DNA of 29,751 nucleotides from Frateuria_A sp035695185 (GCF_035695185.1 NZ_DASSES010000209.1:1-29751); one strand, 5' to 3'; counted from the stretch's first letter, positions 8,987 to 17,813 are shown. A program made the numbers and translations. Notes: a model not told the origin generated them from the sequence alone.

Positions 8987-9891
8987 GCTGGCGCGCGGGC
9001 CTCCTGGTGGTACTCGCGCTGGCGCTGGCCGGCTGCGGCGGCCCGCACCCGCGGCCCTCAAGGGGTGGTACGGCCGTGGGGCCGCATGCACAAGGCAGCC
9101 ACGGCGGTTTCCGCGACGACATCAGCCGCCCGCAATCCAGCCGCTACCACGACAACGACGACAGCGTGCCGCCGCCGATCGACGTCAGCACGATCCCCGA
9201 GCCGGTGCCGAAGGTCGAGCCGCGCTCGCTGTACGGCAACAAGTCGCCCTATACCGTGCTCGGCAAGACCTACCGCGTGCTGCCGGACGCGCGCGGCTAC
9301 GACGAGCGCGGCATCGCCTCGTTCTACGGCGCCAAGTTCCACGGCTACAAGACCTCGAGCCTGGAGAACTACGACATGTACGCCTTCAGCGCCGCGCACA
9401 AGACGCTGCCGCTGCCGAGCTACGCACGGGTGACCAACCTCCGCAACGGCAAGAGCGTCATCGTGCGCATCAACGATCGCGGGCCGTTCCACGAGAACCG
9501 CCTGATCGACCTCTCCTACGCCGCGGCGGTGAAGATCGGGATCTGGCCCAAGGGCACCGGTCTGGTCGAGGTGCGCGCGATCGACCCGGCGCATCCGGAC
9601 GATGCCGCGCCCGCGGAACTGACCGGCCAGCCGGCGGTCCCAACGGGTGGCGCCCACCCGGCGATCTGGCTGCAGGTGGGGGCTTTCGCGGACCTGGCCA
9701 ACGCCGACCGCGTGGCCAACCGGCTCCGGTCGGCCAGGCTGGCGCCTGTGCAGGTGACCGACGTGGAGGTGGGCGGGCGCGACATCCGCCGCGTGCGCGT
9801 GGGCCCGCTGGACGACGTCGGCCAGGCTGACCGGGTCATCGACCAGATCGAACAGCTCGGCCTTCCCCGGCCGCAGGTCGCGGTAGACTGA
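8983..9891 (+). CDS. rlpA: Septal-type lytic transglycosylase lipoprotein RlpA
   Basis: A 302-residue lipoprotein. The signal peptide ends in the lipobox LALAGC (Cys18). A disordered region is followed by the double-psi beta-barrel domain (about 108-200) starting GIASFYGAKFHGYKTSS. Residues matching the catalytic set known from Pseudomonas RlpA are present: Glu128 (SLENYDM), His139 (AAHKTLP) and Asp165 (RINDRGP). This suggests an active enzyme that cuts denuded glycan strands. A C-terminal SPOR domain (about 227-298) should bind denuded glycans. It is translationally coupled to mltB and followed 60 bases later by dacC. Confidence 0.95.
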   Translation: MSWRAGLLVVLALALAGCGGPHPRPSRGGTAVGPHAQGSHGGFRDDISRPQSSRYHDNDDSVPPPIDVSTIPEPVPKVEPRSLYGNKSPYTVLGKTYRVLPDARGYDERGIASFYGAKFHGYKTSSLENYDMYAFSAAHKTLPLPSYARVTNLRNGKSVIVRINDRGPFHENRLIDLSYAAAVKIGIWPKGTGLVEVRAIDPAHPDDAAPAELTGQPAVPTGGAHPAIWLQVGAFADLANADRVANRLRSARLAPVQVTDVEVGGRDIRRVRVGPLDDVGQADRVIDQIEQLGLPRPQVAVD

Positions 9892-9951
9892 GCGATGCAT
9901 TTTTTGCTGGCGCGCGGGGCGCCGGCCACAGCAACGGGATCGATACCGACG

Positions 9952-11208
9952 ATGAGCTTTTTCCGCCGTACCCTGACCACCTTTGCCGCCGCCGCGCTGG
10001 TCGTCGGCGCCGCCTTCGCGCAGCAGACGCCGCCGAAGCCTTCGCCGGTGCCGCGCCCGACCGTGCCGGAGGCGCCGGTGCCGCCGCCGCCGGACGTCGA
10101 CGGCAAGGCCTGGGTGCTGATGGACTACGCCACCGGGCAGATCCTGGCCAGCAAGAACCCGGACGAACGCGTGGAGCCGGCCTCGATCACCAAGATCATG
10201 ACCGACTACGTCGTTTCCGCCGAGCTGGGCAACGGCAAGATCAAGATGACCGACCCGGTCACCATCAGCGAGCACGCCTGGCGCGGTGGCGGCGCCGGTA
10301 CCGACGGCTCGACCAGCTTCCTCAAGCTCAACAGCCAGGTCCCGCTGAAGGACCTGCTGTACGGCATGATCATCCAGTCGGGCAACGATGCCGCGATCGC
10401 GCTGGCCGAGCACACCGCCGGCTCCGAGGGAGCGTTCGCCAACCTGATGAATGCCTACGCCAAGCAGCTGGGCATGACCAACTCGCACTTCGAGAACGCG
10501 TCGGGCTACCCGATCGAGAACCACTACACCACCGCGCACGACATCGCGATCCTCTCGCGCGCGCTGATCCGCGACTTCCCGGACGACTACGCGATCTCCG
10601 CGGTCAAGCAGTTCGAATGGAACGGCATCAAGCAGGGCAACCGCAACACGCTGCTGTGGCGCGATCCCAGCGTGGACGGCATCAAGACCGGCCATACCGC
10701 CGCGGCCGGCTACTGCCTGGCCGCCTCGGCCAAGCAGGGCGACTCGCGCATGATCGCCATCGTGATGGGCGCAAGTTCCGAGAAGGCGCGGGCCGACTCG
10801 GCCATGGCGCTGCTCAACTACGGCTTCCGCTTCTACGAAACCCACAAGCTCTACGACGCCAACAAGCCGCTCGCCACGCCCAAGCTGTGGAAGGGTGAGG
10901 CGGACACCCTGCCGATCGGCATCACCCGGCCGCTGGACGTGACCGTCAAGCGCGGCCAGTACGACCAGCTCAAGGCGGCGATGGACATCCCCGCCACGCT
11001 GATCGCGCCGTTCAAGAAGGGCCAGCAGGTGGGCACCCTGCGCGTCACGCTCGACGGCAAGCCACTGCAGTCGATGCCGCTGGTGGCGCTCGACGACGCC
11101 CCGCCGGGCGGCTTCTTCAAGCGCCTGTGGGATACCATCCTGCTGTGGTTCCACGGCGGCAAGAAGGACGCCGCGGCGGCCACGGCCCCTGCCGCGGACA
11201 CCAAGTAA
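9952..11208 (+). CDS. dacC: D-alanyl-D-alanine carboxypeptidase (PBP5/6 family)
   Basis: A 418-residue low-molecular-mass PBP that removes the terminal D-Ala from peptidoglycan stem peptides. The signal peptide runs to AFA (about 23) and is followed by a Pro-rich linker. Peptidase S11 motifs are SITK (78-81, nucleophile Ser78), SGN (143-145) and KTGH (245-248). The C-terminal PBP5 beta domain and an amphipathic end (GFFKRLWDTILLWFHGGKK) that should anchor it to the inner membrane are present. The start MSFFRR is preferred over an upstream ATG (9895) because it begins the signal peptide. Its stop overlaps the ybeD start (TAATG). dacA, dacC and dacD orthologues cannot be told apart here. Confidence 0.95.
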   Translation: MSFFRRTLTTFAAAALVVGAAFAQQTPPKPSPVPRPTVPEAPVPPPPDVDGKAWVLMDYATGQILASKNPDERVEPASITKIMTDYVVSAELGNGKIKMTDPVTISEHAWRGGGAGTDGSTSFLKLNSQVPLKDLLYGMIIQSGNDAAIALAEHTAGSEGAFANLMNAYAKQLGMTNSHFENASGYPIENHYTTAHDIAILSRALIRDFPDDYAISAVKQFEWNGIKQGNRNTLLWRDPSVDGIKTGHTAAAGYCLAASAKQGDSRMIAIVMGASSEKARADSAMALLNYGFRFYETHKLYDANKPLATPKLWKGEADTLPIGITRPLDVTVKRGQYDQLKAAMDIPATLIAPFKKGQQVGTLRVTLDGKPLQSMPLVALDDAPPGGFFKRLWDTILLWFHGGKKDAAAATAPAADTK

Positions 11209-11498
11209 TGCACGAAATCGACTTCAGCCAGGCGAAGAAGGAAGGCAAGGGCTTCCAGTTCCCGGGTGAGTTCGAGATCACCGCGCTGGGCGACGCCAGC
11301 GCGGACCTGCCCAGGCGGGTGCCACGGATCCTCGAGGGCGAGGGCCTGCATGTCCTGCACGAGACGGTCAGCCAGCGTGCCTCGCGCGAGGGCAAGTTCG
11401 TTTCGGTGACGGTCAGCTTCCGCTGCGACAACCGCGAGCAGTACGACAGAGCGCATGCCGCGCTGCGCGCCGATCCGGCGATCCGCTACACGCTCTGA
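11208..11498 (+). CDS. ybeD: YbeD-family DUF493 protein
   Basis: A 96-residue cytosolic protein. GFQFPGEFEITALGDA and the later VSVTVSFRCDNREQYDRAHAAL fit the DUF493/YbeD ferredoxin-like fold, which resembles ACT-type regulatory domains. Its molecular role is not established. Constant placement between a dac gene and lipB in gammaproteobacteria suggests a link to lipoate or wall metabolism. The ATG overlaps the dacC stop, so it is probably translated by coupling. Confidence 0.9.
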   Translation: MHEIDFSQAKKEGKGFQFPGEFEITALGDASADLPRRVPRILEGEGLHVLHETVSQRASREGKFVSVTVSFRCDNREQYDRAHAALRADPAIRYTL

Positions 11499-11505
11499 GA
11501 TTGGC

Positions 11506-11542
11506 GCCCTCTCCCCGCCGCGGAGAGGGCTGGGGTGAGGGG
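11506..11542 (+). repeat. Intergenic palindromic repeat, copy 1
   Basis: A 9-bp perfect stem (GCCCTCTCC at 506-514 with GGAGAGGGC at 522-530 of the 11-kb block) is followed by TGGGGTGAGGGG. It lies just after the ybeD stop. Copy 2 faces it about 45 bases downstream, so the pair is inverted. The same unit recurs at 15.7, 15.8, 24.6, 26.8, 26.9 and, shortened, 27.0 kb. Confidence 0.8.
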
Positions 11543-11585
11543 CCGAGCTTGCCTTGAACCTCACCGACCGGGTTCCGCGCGAGCC

Positions 11586-11622
11586 CCCCCCTCGCCCCAA
11601 ACCTTCTCCCCGGAGGGGAGAG
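11586..11622 (-). repeat. Intergenic palindromic repeat, copy 2 (inverted to copy 1)
   Basis: On the minus strand it reads CCTCTCCCCTCCGGGGAGA followed by AGGTTTGGGGCGAGGGG. This is the same stem plus G-rich tail as copy 1, with a few substitutions. Together copies 1 and 2 fill most of the ybeD-lipB gap and could fold into one larger structure. Confidence 0.75.
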
Positions 11623-11695
11623 GACTTCAAAGCGGCGCAGCTTGCAATCCTCGCCCGCGCGCCTCATCTGCTCCCCATTCCCCCGGTAGCGCCAC

Positions 11696-12373
11696 ATGCC
11701 CCCCGACTCCCGCCCGCTCCTCATCCGCCGTCTCGGCCGTCAGCCCTACGAGCGCACCTGGAAGGCGATGAGCGCCTTCACCGACGCCCGTGGCCCGGAC
11801 ACTCCCGACGAGCTGTGGCTGCTCGAGCACGACCCGGTGTTCACCCTGGGCCAGGCCGGCAAGATGGAGCATGTGCTGGCGCCGGGCGATATCCCGCTGA
11901 TCCCGGTCGACCGCGGTGGCCAGGTGACCTACCACGGGCCGGGCCAGATCGTCGGCTACCCGCTGATCGACCTGCGCCGCACCGGCGTGGGCGTGCGCGA
12001 GCTGGTCTCCCGCATCGAACAGGCGCTGATCGATACGCTGGCGCACTGGTCGATCGAGGCCGCGCGGGTGGAGGGCGCCCCGGGCGTCTACGTGGCCGGC
12101 GCCAAGGTGGCCGCGCTGGGCCTGCGCGTGCGCCGGGGCTGCAGCTTCCACGGGCTGGCCTTCAACGTGGCCATGGACCTGGAGCCGTTCGGCCGGATCA
12201 ATCCTTGTGGCTACAAGGGTTTGGCCGTCACGCAAGTGCTAGACTTGGGCGGCCCGTCGCAGTTGGCGCAAGTCGAGGACGTGCTGGTGGAACAGTTCTG
12301 CCGCCAGTTCGGCTTCCACGCGGTGCCGGCCGCTCCCGTCCTCCCCGAACTCCCCGCGCGCGCCGCGGTCTAG
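11696..12373 (+). CDS. lipB: Octanoyl-[ACP]:protein N-octanoyltransferase LipB
   Basis: A 225-residue cytosolic enzyme that moves octanoate from acyl carrier protein to lysines of lipoyl domains, the first step of lipoate assembly. RGGQVTYHGPGQ (73-84) is the family substrate motif. GAKVAALGLRVRRG contains the catalytic Lys137, and INPCGYKG contains the acyl-carrying Cys171. Length and motifs are normal. It follows the repeat-filled gap after ybeD and is ten bases upstream of lipA, so both steps are co-expressed. Confidence 0.97.
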   Translation: MPPDSRPLLIRRLGRQPYERTWKAMSAFTDARGPDTPDELWLLEHDPVFTLGQAGKMEHVLAPGDIPLIPVDRGGQVTYHGPGQIVGYPLIDLRRTGVGVRELVSRIEQALIDTLAHWSIEAARVEGAPGVYVAGAKVAALGLRVRRGCSFHGLAFNVAMDLEPFGRINPCGYKGLAVTQVLDLGGPSQLAQVEDVLVEQFCRQFGFHAVPAAPVLPELPARAAV

Positions 12374-12383
12374 GCAGTCGCAG

Positions 12384-13388
12384 ATGAGTGAAATTTCCTC
12401 CAGGGTGATCCCGATCAGCGTGCTCGACGCTGATACGGTCGTTGCCGAAAAACAGCTGGGCAACGACAAGATTGCCCGTAACCGCGCCGGTTTCGACACC
12501 AGCGTGCCGACCCTGCGCAAGCCCTCGTGGATCCGCGTGCGGTTGCCGCAGGGCAACGCCGTGCAGGAGCTGAAGGCGCGCCTGCGCGAGAACGCGCTGG
12601 TGACGGTGTGCGAGGAGGCCAGCTGCCCGAACATCCACGAGTGCTTCTCCAAGGGCACCGCCACCTTCATGATCCTGGGCGAGGTCTGCACCCGGCGCTG
12701 CTCGTTCTGCGACGTCGCCCATGGCCGTCCGCAGCCGCCCGATCCGCTGGAGCCGGCGCGCCTGGCGCAGACCATCGCCGACATGCGCCTGAAGTACGTG
12801 GTGATCACCTCGGTCGACCGCGACGACCTGCGCGACGGCGGGGCCGAGCACTTCGCCAGCTGCATCCGCGCCGTACGCCACGCCAGCCCGACGATCAAGA
12901 TCGAGATCCTCACCCCGGACTTCCGCGGCAAGGGCCGCATGGAACGGGCGCTGGAAGTGCTCAAGGCCTTCCCGCCGGATGTCTTCAACCACAACCTGGA
13001 AACCGTCCCGCACCTGTACCGCGAGGTGCGCCCGGGCGCCGACTACCAGTGGTCGCTGGACCTGCTCAAGCGCTTCAAGGCGCAGCACCCGGAGGTGCCG
13101 ACCAAGTCCGGCATCATGCTGGGCCTGGGCGAGACGTACGAGCAGGTCATCGAGACCCTGCGCGATCTACGCGCCCATGACGTGGACATGATCACCATCG
13201 GCCAGTACCTGCAGCCCACGCCGCACCATCACCCGGTCGTGCGCTACTGGACTCCCGACGAATTCGACGCGCTGCGCGCGGCCGGCGAGGCGATGGGCTT
13301 CCACCACGTCGCTTCCGGCCCGCTGGTGCGTTCCTCCTACCATGCCGACCTGCAGGCCCATGCAGCCGGCGTCACCGAACTCGCCTGA
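12384..13388 (+). CDS. lipA: Lipoyl synthase LipA (radical SAM)
   Basis: A 334-residue radical SAM enzyme that inserts two sulfurs into protein-bound octanoyl groups. The radical SAM cluster motif is CTRRCSFC (Cys102, Cys106, Cys109). The auxiliary cluster sacrificed as sulfur donor is bound by CEEASCPNIHEC (Cys76, Cys81, Cys87). The C-terminal RSSYHA supplies the conserved serine ligand. It lies directly after lipB, and its stop is seven bases before the prc ATG. Confidence 0.98.
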   Translation: MSEISSRVIPISVLDADTVVAEKQLGNDKIARNRAGFDTSVPTLRKPSWIRVRLPQGNAVQELKARLRENALVTVCEEASCPNIHECFSKGTATFMILGEVCTRRCSFCDVAHGRPQPPDPLEPARLAQTIADMRLKYVVITSVDRDDLRDGGAEHFASCIRAVRHASPTIKIEILTPDFRGKGRMERALEVLKAFPPDVFNHNLETVPHLYREVRPGADYQWSLDLLKRFKAQHPEVPTKSGIMLGLGETYEQVIETLRDLRAHDVDMITIGQYLQPTPHHHPVVRYWTPDEFDALRAAGEAMGFHHVASGPLVRSSYHADLQAHAAGVTELA

Positions 13389-13395
13389 GATTCCC

Positions 13396-15630
13396 ATGAC
13401 CCTGCGCCCCACGCTCGCCCTGCTGCTTGCCTTCGTCCTGCCGGCCGCCCATGCATGGGAGCAGGCACCTGCCGTGCAGGGCGAGGAGGGCCACAAGGCT
13501 TCCACGCTGCCGCTCGAGGCCTCGCCCACCCAGGCCGATGCCGCCCAGCTGTCCGCCCGTTTCCTCACGCGCTTCCACTACGAGGCCAAGCCCCTCGACG
13601 ACGCCATGTCGGCCAAGGTCTACAAGGCCTACTTCGACATGCTCGACGGCGAGAAGGTGTTCTTCACCCAGCAGGACATGGCGCGCTTCGAGCCGCTCAA
13701 GACCAAGTTCGACGACGCGATCTGGAACAAGGACCTGTCCGGTCCGTTCAGCGTGTTCAACCTCTACGTGCGCCGTGCGGTCGACCGCATGACCTTCGCG
13801 CGCGGCCTGCTCAAGCAGGGCTTCGACCTGACCAAGGAAGAGAACTACACCTTCGACCGCGAGCATGCCGCCTGGCCGGCCGACCAGGCCGCCCTGGACG
13901 ACCTGTGGCGCAAGCGCACCAAGAACGACTGGCTGCGTCTGAAGCTCGCCGGCAAGAGCGACGAGGACATCCGCAAGACGCTGGACAAGCGCTACGCCGG
14001 CTACATCGACCGCGTGAAGCAGCTCGACGGCGAGGACGCGTTCCAGACCTTCATGAACGCGTACGCCGAGACCACCGACCCGCACACCGACTACCTCGGC
14101 CCGCGCGCGGCGCAGAACTTCGACATCGCCATGAAGCTTTCGCTGGAGGGCATTGGCGCGGTGCTGCAGGCGCGTGACGAGTACACGCAGATCCGCGAGG
14201 TCGTGCCAGGCGGTCCGGCCGACAAGTCCGGCAAGGTGCACGTGGGCGACCGCATCGTGGCGCTCGGCCAGGGCACGGCCGGTCCGATGACCGACGTGAT
14301 CGGCTGGCGGCTGGATGACGTGGTCGACAAGATCCGCGGCAAGAAGGACACCACCGTGCGGCTGGAAATCCTGCCGGCGGATGCCGGCCTGGACGGCAAG
14401 CACGAGTTCGTCACGCTGGTGCGCAAGAAGGTCAGCATCGAAGAGCAGGCCGCCAAGAAGAAGATCATCGAGATCAAGGACGGCGACGCCACTCGCAAGA
14501 TCGGCGTGATCGACCTGCCGACCTTCTATTCCGACTTCGGCGCGCGCCGCGAAGGCGACAAGGACTACAAGAGCGCCACCCGCGACGTCGCCAAGCTGCT
14601 CGGCGAGCTCAAGGCCGCCGGCGTGCAGGGTGTCGTGATGGACCTGCGCAACAACGGCGGCGGTTCGCTGGCCGAGGCCAACGAGCTGACCGGGCTGTTC
14701 ATCGACCAGGGTCCGGTGGTGCAGGTGCGCGATGCGCGCGGCCAGGTCGAGGTGCAGGGCGACGACGAGCCGGGCCTGGCCTGGAGCGGCCCGATGGCGG
14801 TGCTGGTCAACCGCGGATCCGCCTCGGCCTCGGAGATCTTCTCCGCGGCCATCCAGGACTACGGCCGCGGCCTGATCGTCGGCGAGCCGACCTTCGGCAA
14901 GGGCACCGTGCAGAACCTGGTGGATCTGGACCGCTTCGCCCAGGGCGACAGCGAGAAGCCGCAATACGGCGAGCTGAAGATGACCATCGCCGAGTTCTTC
15001 CGCATCAACGGGGGTTCGACCCAGCTCAAGGGCGTGACGCCGGACATCCTGTTCCCGAAGAACGGCGACGAGAAGGACTTCGGCGAGTCGACCTACGACA
15101 ATGCACTGCCGTGGACGCGGATCCAGCCCGCGCCGTACAGCCAGGTGGCCGATCTGACCGCCTACCTGTCGCAGCTGAAGGGCAAGCATGACGCGCGCGT
15201 GGCCAAGTCGCCGGCCTGGCGGCTGATGCTCGACGAGCTGGCCCAGTACAAGAAGATGCGCGAGCAGACGACGGTCTCGCTCAACCTCGCCGAGCGCCAG
15301 GCCGAGCGCAAGCGCCAGGACGCCGTCCAGGCGGACTTCCGCGCTCGCCACAAGGCGATCGACGGCACGGACGGTAGCCTCGCCGGTGAGGAGGCCACCC
15401 TCGACGACGGCCTCAACGCGAACGAGCGCAGCCTCAAGGCCGAGCTCAAGCAGGAGAAGGACGCCAAGAAGGCCAAGGACCCGGAGCTGCAGGAAACGGC
15501 GCACATCCTGTTCGACGCGATCGGCATGATCAAGAACGACCCCAAGCTGGCGGCCGAGGTGCTGCCCTACGGCGGCAAGTTCTCGACCGCGGCGGTGATG
15601 CCGCAGAAGCCGGCCACGCAGCCGCGCTGA
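13396..15630 (+). CDS. prc: Tail-specific (C-terminal processing) periplasmic protease Prc/Tsp
   Basis: A 744-residue S41 peptidase. The signal peptide ends at AHA (about 20). An N-terminal helical domain is followed by a PDZ domain (about 245-340, with GIGAVLQ and PGGPADKSGKVHVGDRIVAL) and the S41 catalytic core. VNRGSASASEIFSAAIQDYG places the nucleophile at Ser477, and FGKGTVQ holds Lys502. Their spacing to each other and to Asp488 equals that in E. coli Tsp. A charged Lys/Glu/Arg-rich C-terminal domain (DUF3340 type) completes the full-length form. Known substrates of Prc include PBP3 precursor and, with NlpI, the hydrolase MepS, so it fits beside wall genes. An upstream ATG at 13342 lies inside lipA and is not used. 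Confidence 0.96.
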   Translation: MTLRPTLALLLAFVLPAAHAWEQAPAVQGEEGHKASTLPLEASPTQADAAQLSARFLTRFHYEAKPLDDAMSAKVYKAYFDMLDGEKVFFTQQDMARFEPLKTKFDDAIWNKDLSGPFSVFNLYVRRAVDRMTFARGLLKQGFDLTKEENYTFDREHAAWPADQAALDDLWRKRTKNDWLRLKLAGKSDEDIRKTLDKRYAGYIDRVKQLDGEDAFQTFMNAYAETTDPHTDYLGPRAAQNFDIAMKLSLEGIGAVLQARDEYTQIREVVPGGPADKSGKVHVGDRIVALGQGTAGPMTDVIGWRLDDVVDKIRGKKDTTVRLEILPADAGLDGKHEFVTLVRKKVSIEEQAAKKKIIEIKDGDATRKIGVIDLPTFYSDFGARREGDKDYKSATRDVAKLLGELKAAGVQGVVMDLRNNGGGSLAEANELTGLFIDQGPVVQVRDARGQVEVQGDDEPGLAWSGPMAVLVNRGSASASEIFSAAIQDYGRGLIVGEPTFGKGTVQNLVDLDRFAQGDSEKPQYGELKMTIAEFFRINGGSTQLKGVTPDILFPKNGDEKDFGESTYDNALPWTRIQPAPYSQVADLTAYLSQLKGKHDARVAKSPAWRLMLDELAQYKKMREQTTVSLNLAERQAERKRQDAVQADFRARHKAIDGTDGSLAGEEATLDDGLNANERSLKAELKQEKDAKKAKDPELQETAHILFDAIGMIKNDPKLAAEVLPYGGKFSTAAVMPQKPATQPR

Positions 15631-15636
15631 TAAACG

Positions 15637-15664
15637 AAAAGCCCGGCCTGGCCGGGCTTTTTTT
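15637..15664 (+). terminator. Rho-independent terminator after prc
   Basis: AAAAGCCCGGC, loop CTG, GCCGGGCTTTTTTTT: a 7-bp GC stem extended by A-T pairs and a run of eight T. It begins six bases after the prc stop and closes the plus-strand envelope cluster. Confidence 0.95.
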
Positions 15665-15712
15665 CACCTGTTGGTCGGGCTCGGCCCCTGACGCTGACGG
15701 CTTTCGCCCGAA

Positions 15713-15754
15713 CCCTCACCCGCCTGTCGGCACCTTCTCCCGAAGGGAGAGGGG
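15713..15754 (-). repeat. Intergenic palindromic repeat, copy 3
   Basis: On the minus strand it reads CCCCTCTCCCTTCGGGAGAA followed by GGTGCC, a few extra bases and CGGGTGAGGG. Same unit as the copies at 11.5 kb, with a small insertion before the G-rich tail. It lies in the 330-base gap between the convergent prc and M1 aminopeptidase genes. Confidence 0.75.
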
Positions 15755-15828
15755 TGCGGGGGTGCGGGGGGGCGGACGTGGGCAGGGAGGGGCGGCCGGG
15801 GAAGTGCCGGGAAGTCCGCTGGGCGGAG

Positions 15829-15861
15829 CCCCTCTCCTCCGGGGGAGGGGTTGGGGAGAGG
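15829..15861 (+). repeat. Intergenic palindromic repeat, copy 4
   Basis: CCCCTCTCCTCCGGGGGAGG followed by GGTTGGGGAGAGG. Opposite in orientation to copy 3 in the same gap, so this pair is also inverted. The remaining sequence between the two copies shows no gene. Confidence 0.7.
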
Positions 15862-15909
15862 TCACCCACGGGCCTTCCAGGCGACCGAACGGTGCAATGC
15901 CCGGCACGA

Positions 15910-15940
15910 CCGTTCAGCCTGCGCGCAGCGAAGTCGAAGG
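15910..15940 (+). repeat. Second intergenic repeat type (TTCAGCCTG/GAAGTCGAA)
   Basis: CCGTTCAGCCTGCGCGCAGC followed by GAAGTCGAAGG. From general knowledge this resembles the short TTCGACTTCGCT...AGGCTGAAC repeat scattered in intergenic DNA of many high-GC proteobacteria. Only one copy is visible here, 20 bases downstream of the M1 aminopeptidase stop. Confidence 0.5.
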
Positions 15941-15960
15941 AGTGGCCCCGGAGTCGGCGC

Positions 15961-17712
15961 TCAATCCTTCTTGCCCGCCTTCCCCTGCTCCTTCTCCTTC
16001 CGCGCCTTCTCCCACGCCTGGAACGCCGCCACGTGCGGCATCTCGCGCAGCACCTTCGAGCGCGGGTCGACGATCATCAGGCTGCCTTGCGGCGCGTCGA
16101 GTTCGCCGGTGCCGTCGGCCATCGGCAGCGTGTGCACGGTGTTGCCCAGCTGCACCTCCAGCGGCATCGGGAACGGCTCGCCATGGCCGGTCACCCAGCG
16201 GAACCGGACGATGTCGCCGCTCCGGGTCGTCTCCAGCTTCGGCAGTGTCGCGTCGTACAGGTAGGCGTCGAAGAACCACTTGAGGTCGTTGCCGGTCACC
16301 CGGTCGACGATGGCGATGTAGTCGCGCGTGGTGGCATAGCGCGGCGTGAAGTTGCCGGGCTGTGGATCGGGCCGCCCGTAGACCAGCCGCCGCACGCTCT
16401 CGAAGAACGCGTCGTCGCCGATCAGCCCGCGCAGCGTGTGCAGCATCAGCGAGCCCTTGTAGTAGATGTCCAGGCCGGGGCCGGTCTTGGGGTCGTAGAC
16501 CGCTTCCTCGGTCCTGGGCTGCCCGGACACGATGGGCGAGGTGTCGGACAGCTTCATCCGTTCGTCGTGCAGCATGGCGAAATACGGCATGTCGCCATGC
16601 AGGTACTGCCCGTAGAGCGGCTGCATGTAGGTGCCGAAGCCCTCGTGCAACCACATGTCGTCCCAGTTGCGGTTGGTCACCTGGTTGCCGAACCACTCGT
16701 GCGCGAATTCGTGCTGCAGCAGCCAGTCGAAGCCGTACTCGCTCTTCGGGTAGCCGTTGCCGTAGGCGTTGAGCGTCTGGTGCTCCATCCCCAGGTGCGG
16801 CGTCTCGACCACGCCCATCTTCTCGTCGCCGAACGGGTAGGGCCCGATCTCCTGCTCGAAGAAGTCGAGCATGCGCGGGAACTCGGCGAACAACGCCCTC
16901 GCGCCCGCTTCGTGCCCGCGCAGGTACCACAGCTCCATCGGGATGGTGTTGCCGTAGCGGCTCTTGTAGTCGCCCCTGAGCTCCTCGAACGGCCCCACGT
17001 TGAGGGTGATCGCGTAGGTGTCCGGCTGCCTGATCCGCCAGTGCCAGGTGCGGGTGGCACCGTGGTCCTGGATGTCCACCAGCACGCCGTTGCCCGGCGC
17101 GGCCAGCGAGCGGGGTACGGTGACCCAGGTGTCGACCAGGTCCGGCTCGCCGGTGGGCTGGTCGATGCACGGCCAGAACAGGTCGCAGCCTTCGCCTTCG
17201 ACGGCGCTGGCGATCCACGGCTGGCCATCCTTCGTATGGCTCCACACGAAGCCGCCGTCCCACGGCGCGCGCCGGGCGACGTGCGGCTGGCCGCCGTAGC
17301 GGATCGTGGTGCGCACGCTGCCGCCCTTGGCCAGCGGCTCGGGCAGGCGGATGCGCAGGCGCCCATCCGGGTTGTTCCAGGCATCCCTCGCGAGCGCCTT
17401 GCCGTCGACGGTGATCGTGCGAATCGACAGGTTTCTGTCCAGGTCCAGCAGCAGGACGCCGGTCGGCTCGCGCGCGGTAAAGCGCAGCGTCGCCTCGCCC
17501 TCCAGATGGCGCCGTGCGGGATCGATCGTGAAATGCAGCTCCGCATGGTCGAAGTGCAGGCGCGCCTGCTCGGCCGGCATGGTGCCGCCGGAGGCGAGCG
17601 TCTGCGCAGTGAGCCGGGGCTGCTCGACGGCGGCAGGTCCGGATGCGCTCGCGCCGGCGCAGGCCAGGCCGAAGGCGAGGCCAAGCGCCAGCAGAGACAG
17701 GCGTGGATGCAC
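15961..17712 (-). CDS. Secreted M1-family zinc aminopeptidase
   Basis: A 583-residue metallopeptidase. I chose a GTG start because AAGGAG lies eight bases before it and it begins a clear signal peptide (MHPRLSLLALGLAFGLACAG, cleavage near ASA). The N-terminal beta domain is followed by the thermolysin-like domain. GMEHQ (308-312) is the exopeptidase motif, in the MEH form found in one M1 subfamily. HEFAH (334-338) and Glu357 are the HExxH-x18-E zinc ligands and general base, with candidate proton-donor Tyr417/418. The C-terminal helical domain of larger M1 enzymes is absent; the protein ends in a Lys-rich tail. It should trim N-terminal residues of peptides in the periplasm. Its start is 101 bases after the sulfotransferase stop, same strand. 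Confidence 0.93.
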   Translation of the reverse strand: MHPRLSLLALGLAFGLACAGASASGPAAVEQPRLTAQTLASGGTMPAEQARLHFDHAELHFTIDPARRHLEGEATLRFTAREPTGVLLLDLDRNLSIRTITVDGKALARDAWNNPDGRLRIRLPEPLAKGGSVRTTIRYGGQPHVARRAPWDGGFVWSHTKDGQPWIASAVEGEGCDLFWPCIDQPTGEPDLVDTWVTVPRSLAAPGNGVLVDIQDHGATRTWHWRIRQPDTYAITLNVGPFEELRGDYKSRYGNTIPMELWYLRGHEAGARALFAEFPRMLDFFEQEIGPYPFGDEKMGVVETPHLGMEHQTLNAYGNGYPKSEYGFDWLLQHEFAHEWFGNQVTNRNWDDMWLHEGFGTYMQPLYGQYLHGDMPYFAMLHDERMKLSDTSPIVSGQPRTEEAVYDPKTGPGLDIYYKGSLMLHTLRGLIGDDAFFESVRRLVYGRPDPQPGNFTPRYATTRDYIAIVDRVTGNDLKWFFDAYLYDATLPKLETTRSGDIVRFRWVTGHGEPFPMPLEVQLGNTVHTLPMADGTGELDAPQGSLMIVDPRSKVLREMPHVAAFQAWEKARKEKEQGKAGKKD

Positions 17713-17720
17713 GGGGCAGA

Positions 17721-17726
17721 CTCCTT
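17721..17726 (-). promoter_or_regulatory. Ribosome binding site deciding the GTG start of the M1 aminopeptidase
   Basis: AAGGAG on the minus strand, eight bases before GTG (17712-17710). No in-frame ATG lies near, and the signal peptide begins exactly here. The open frame upstream belongs to the shadow of the sulfotransferase gene. Confidence 0.75.
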
Positions 17727-17813
17727 GGGTGGTGATCGGCACAGCATGCCGCGTGTGCCGCCGGCGCGACACCCTCGGAGGACACGCCGCCGGTTCCGGT
17801 GCGGGCGGCCGGC

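Noticed and set aside
16677..17747. Minus-strand ATG-started frame overlapping the M1 aminopeptidase
   Set aside because: It is in another frame and Arg/Ser/Thr-rich. The GTG start with AAGGAG and a signal peptide in the true frame explains the gene.
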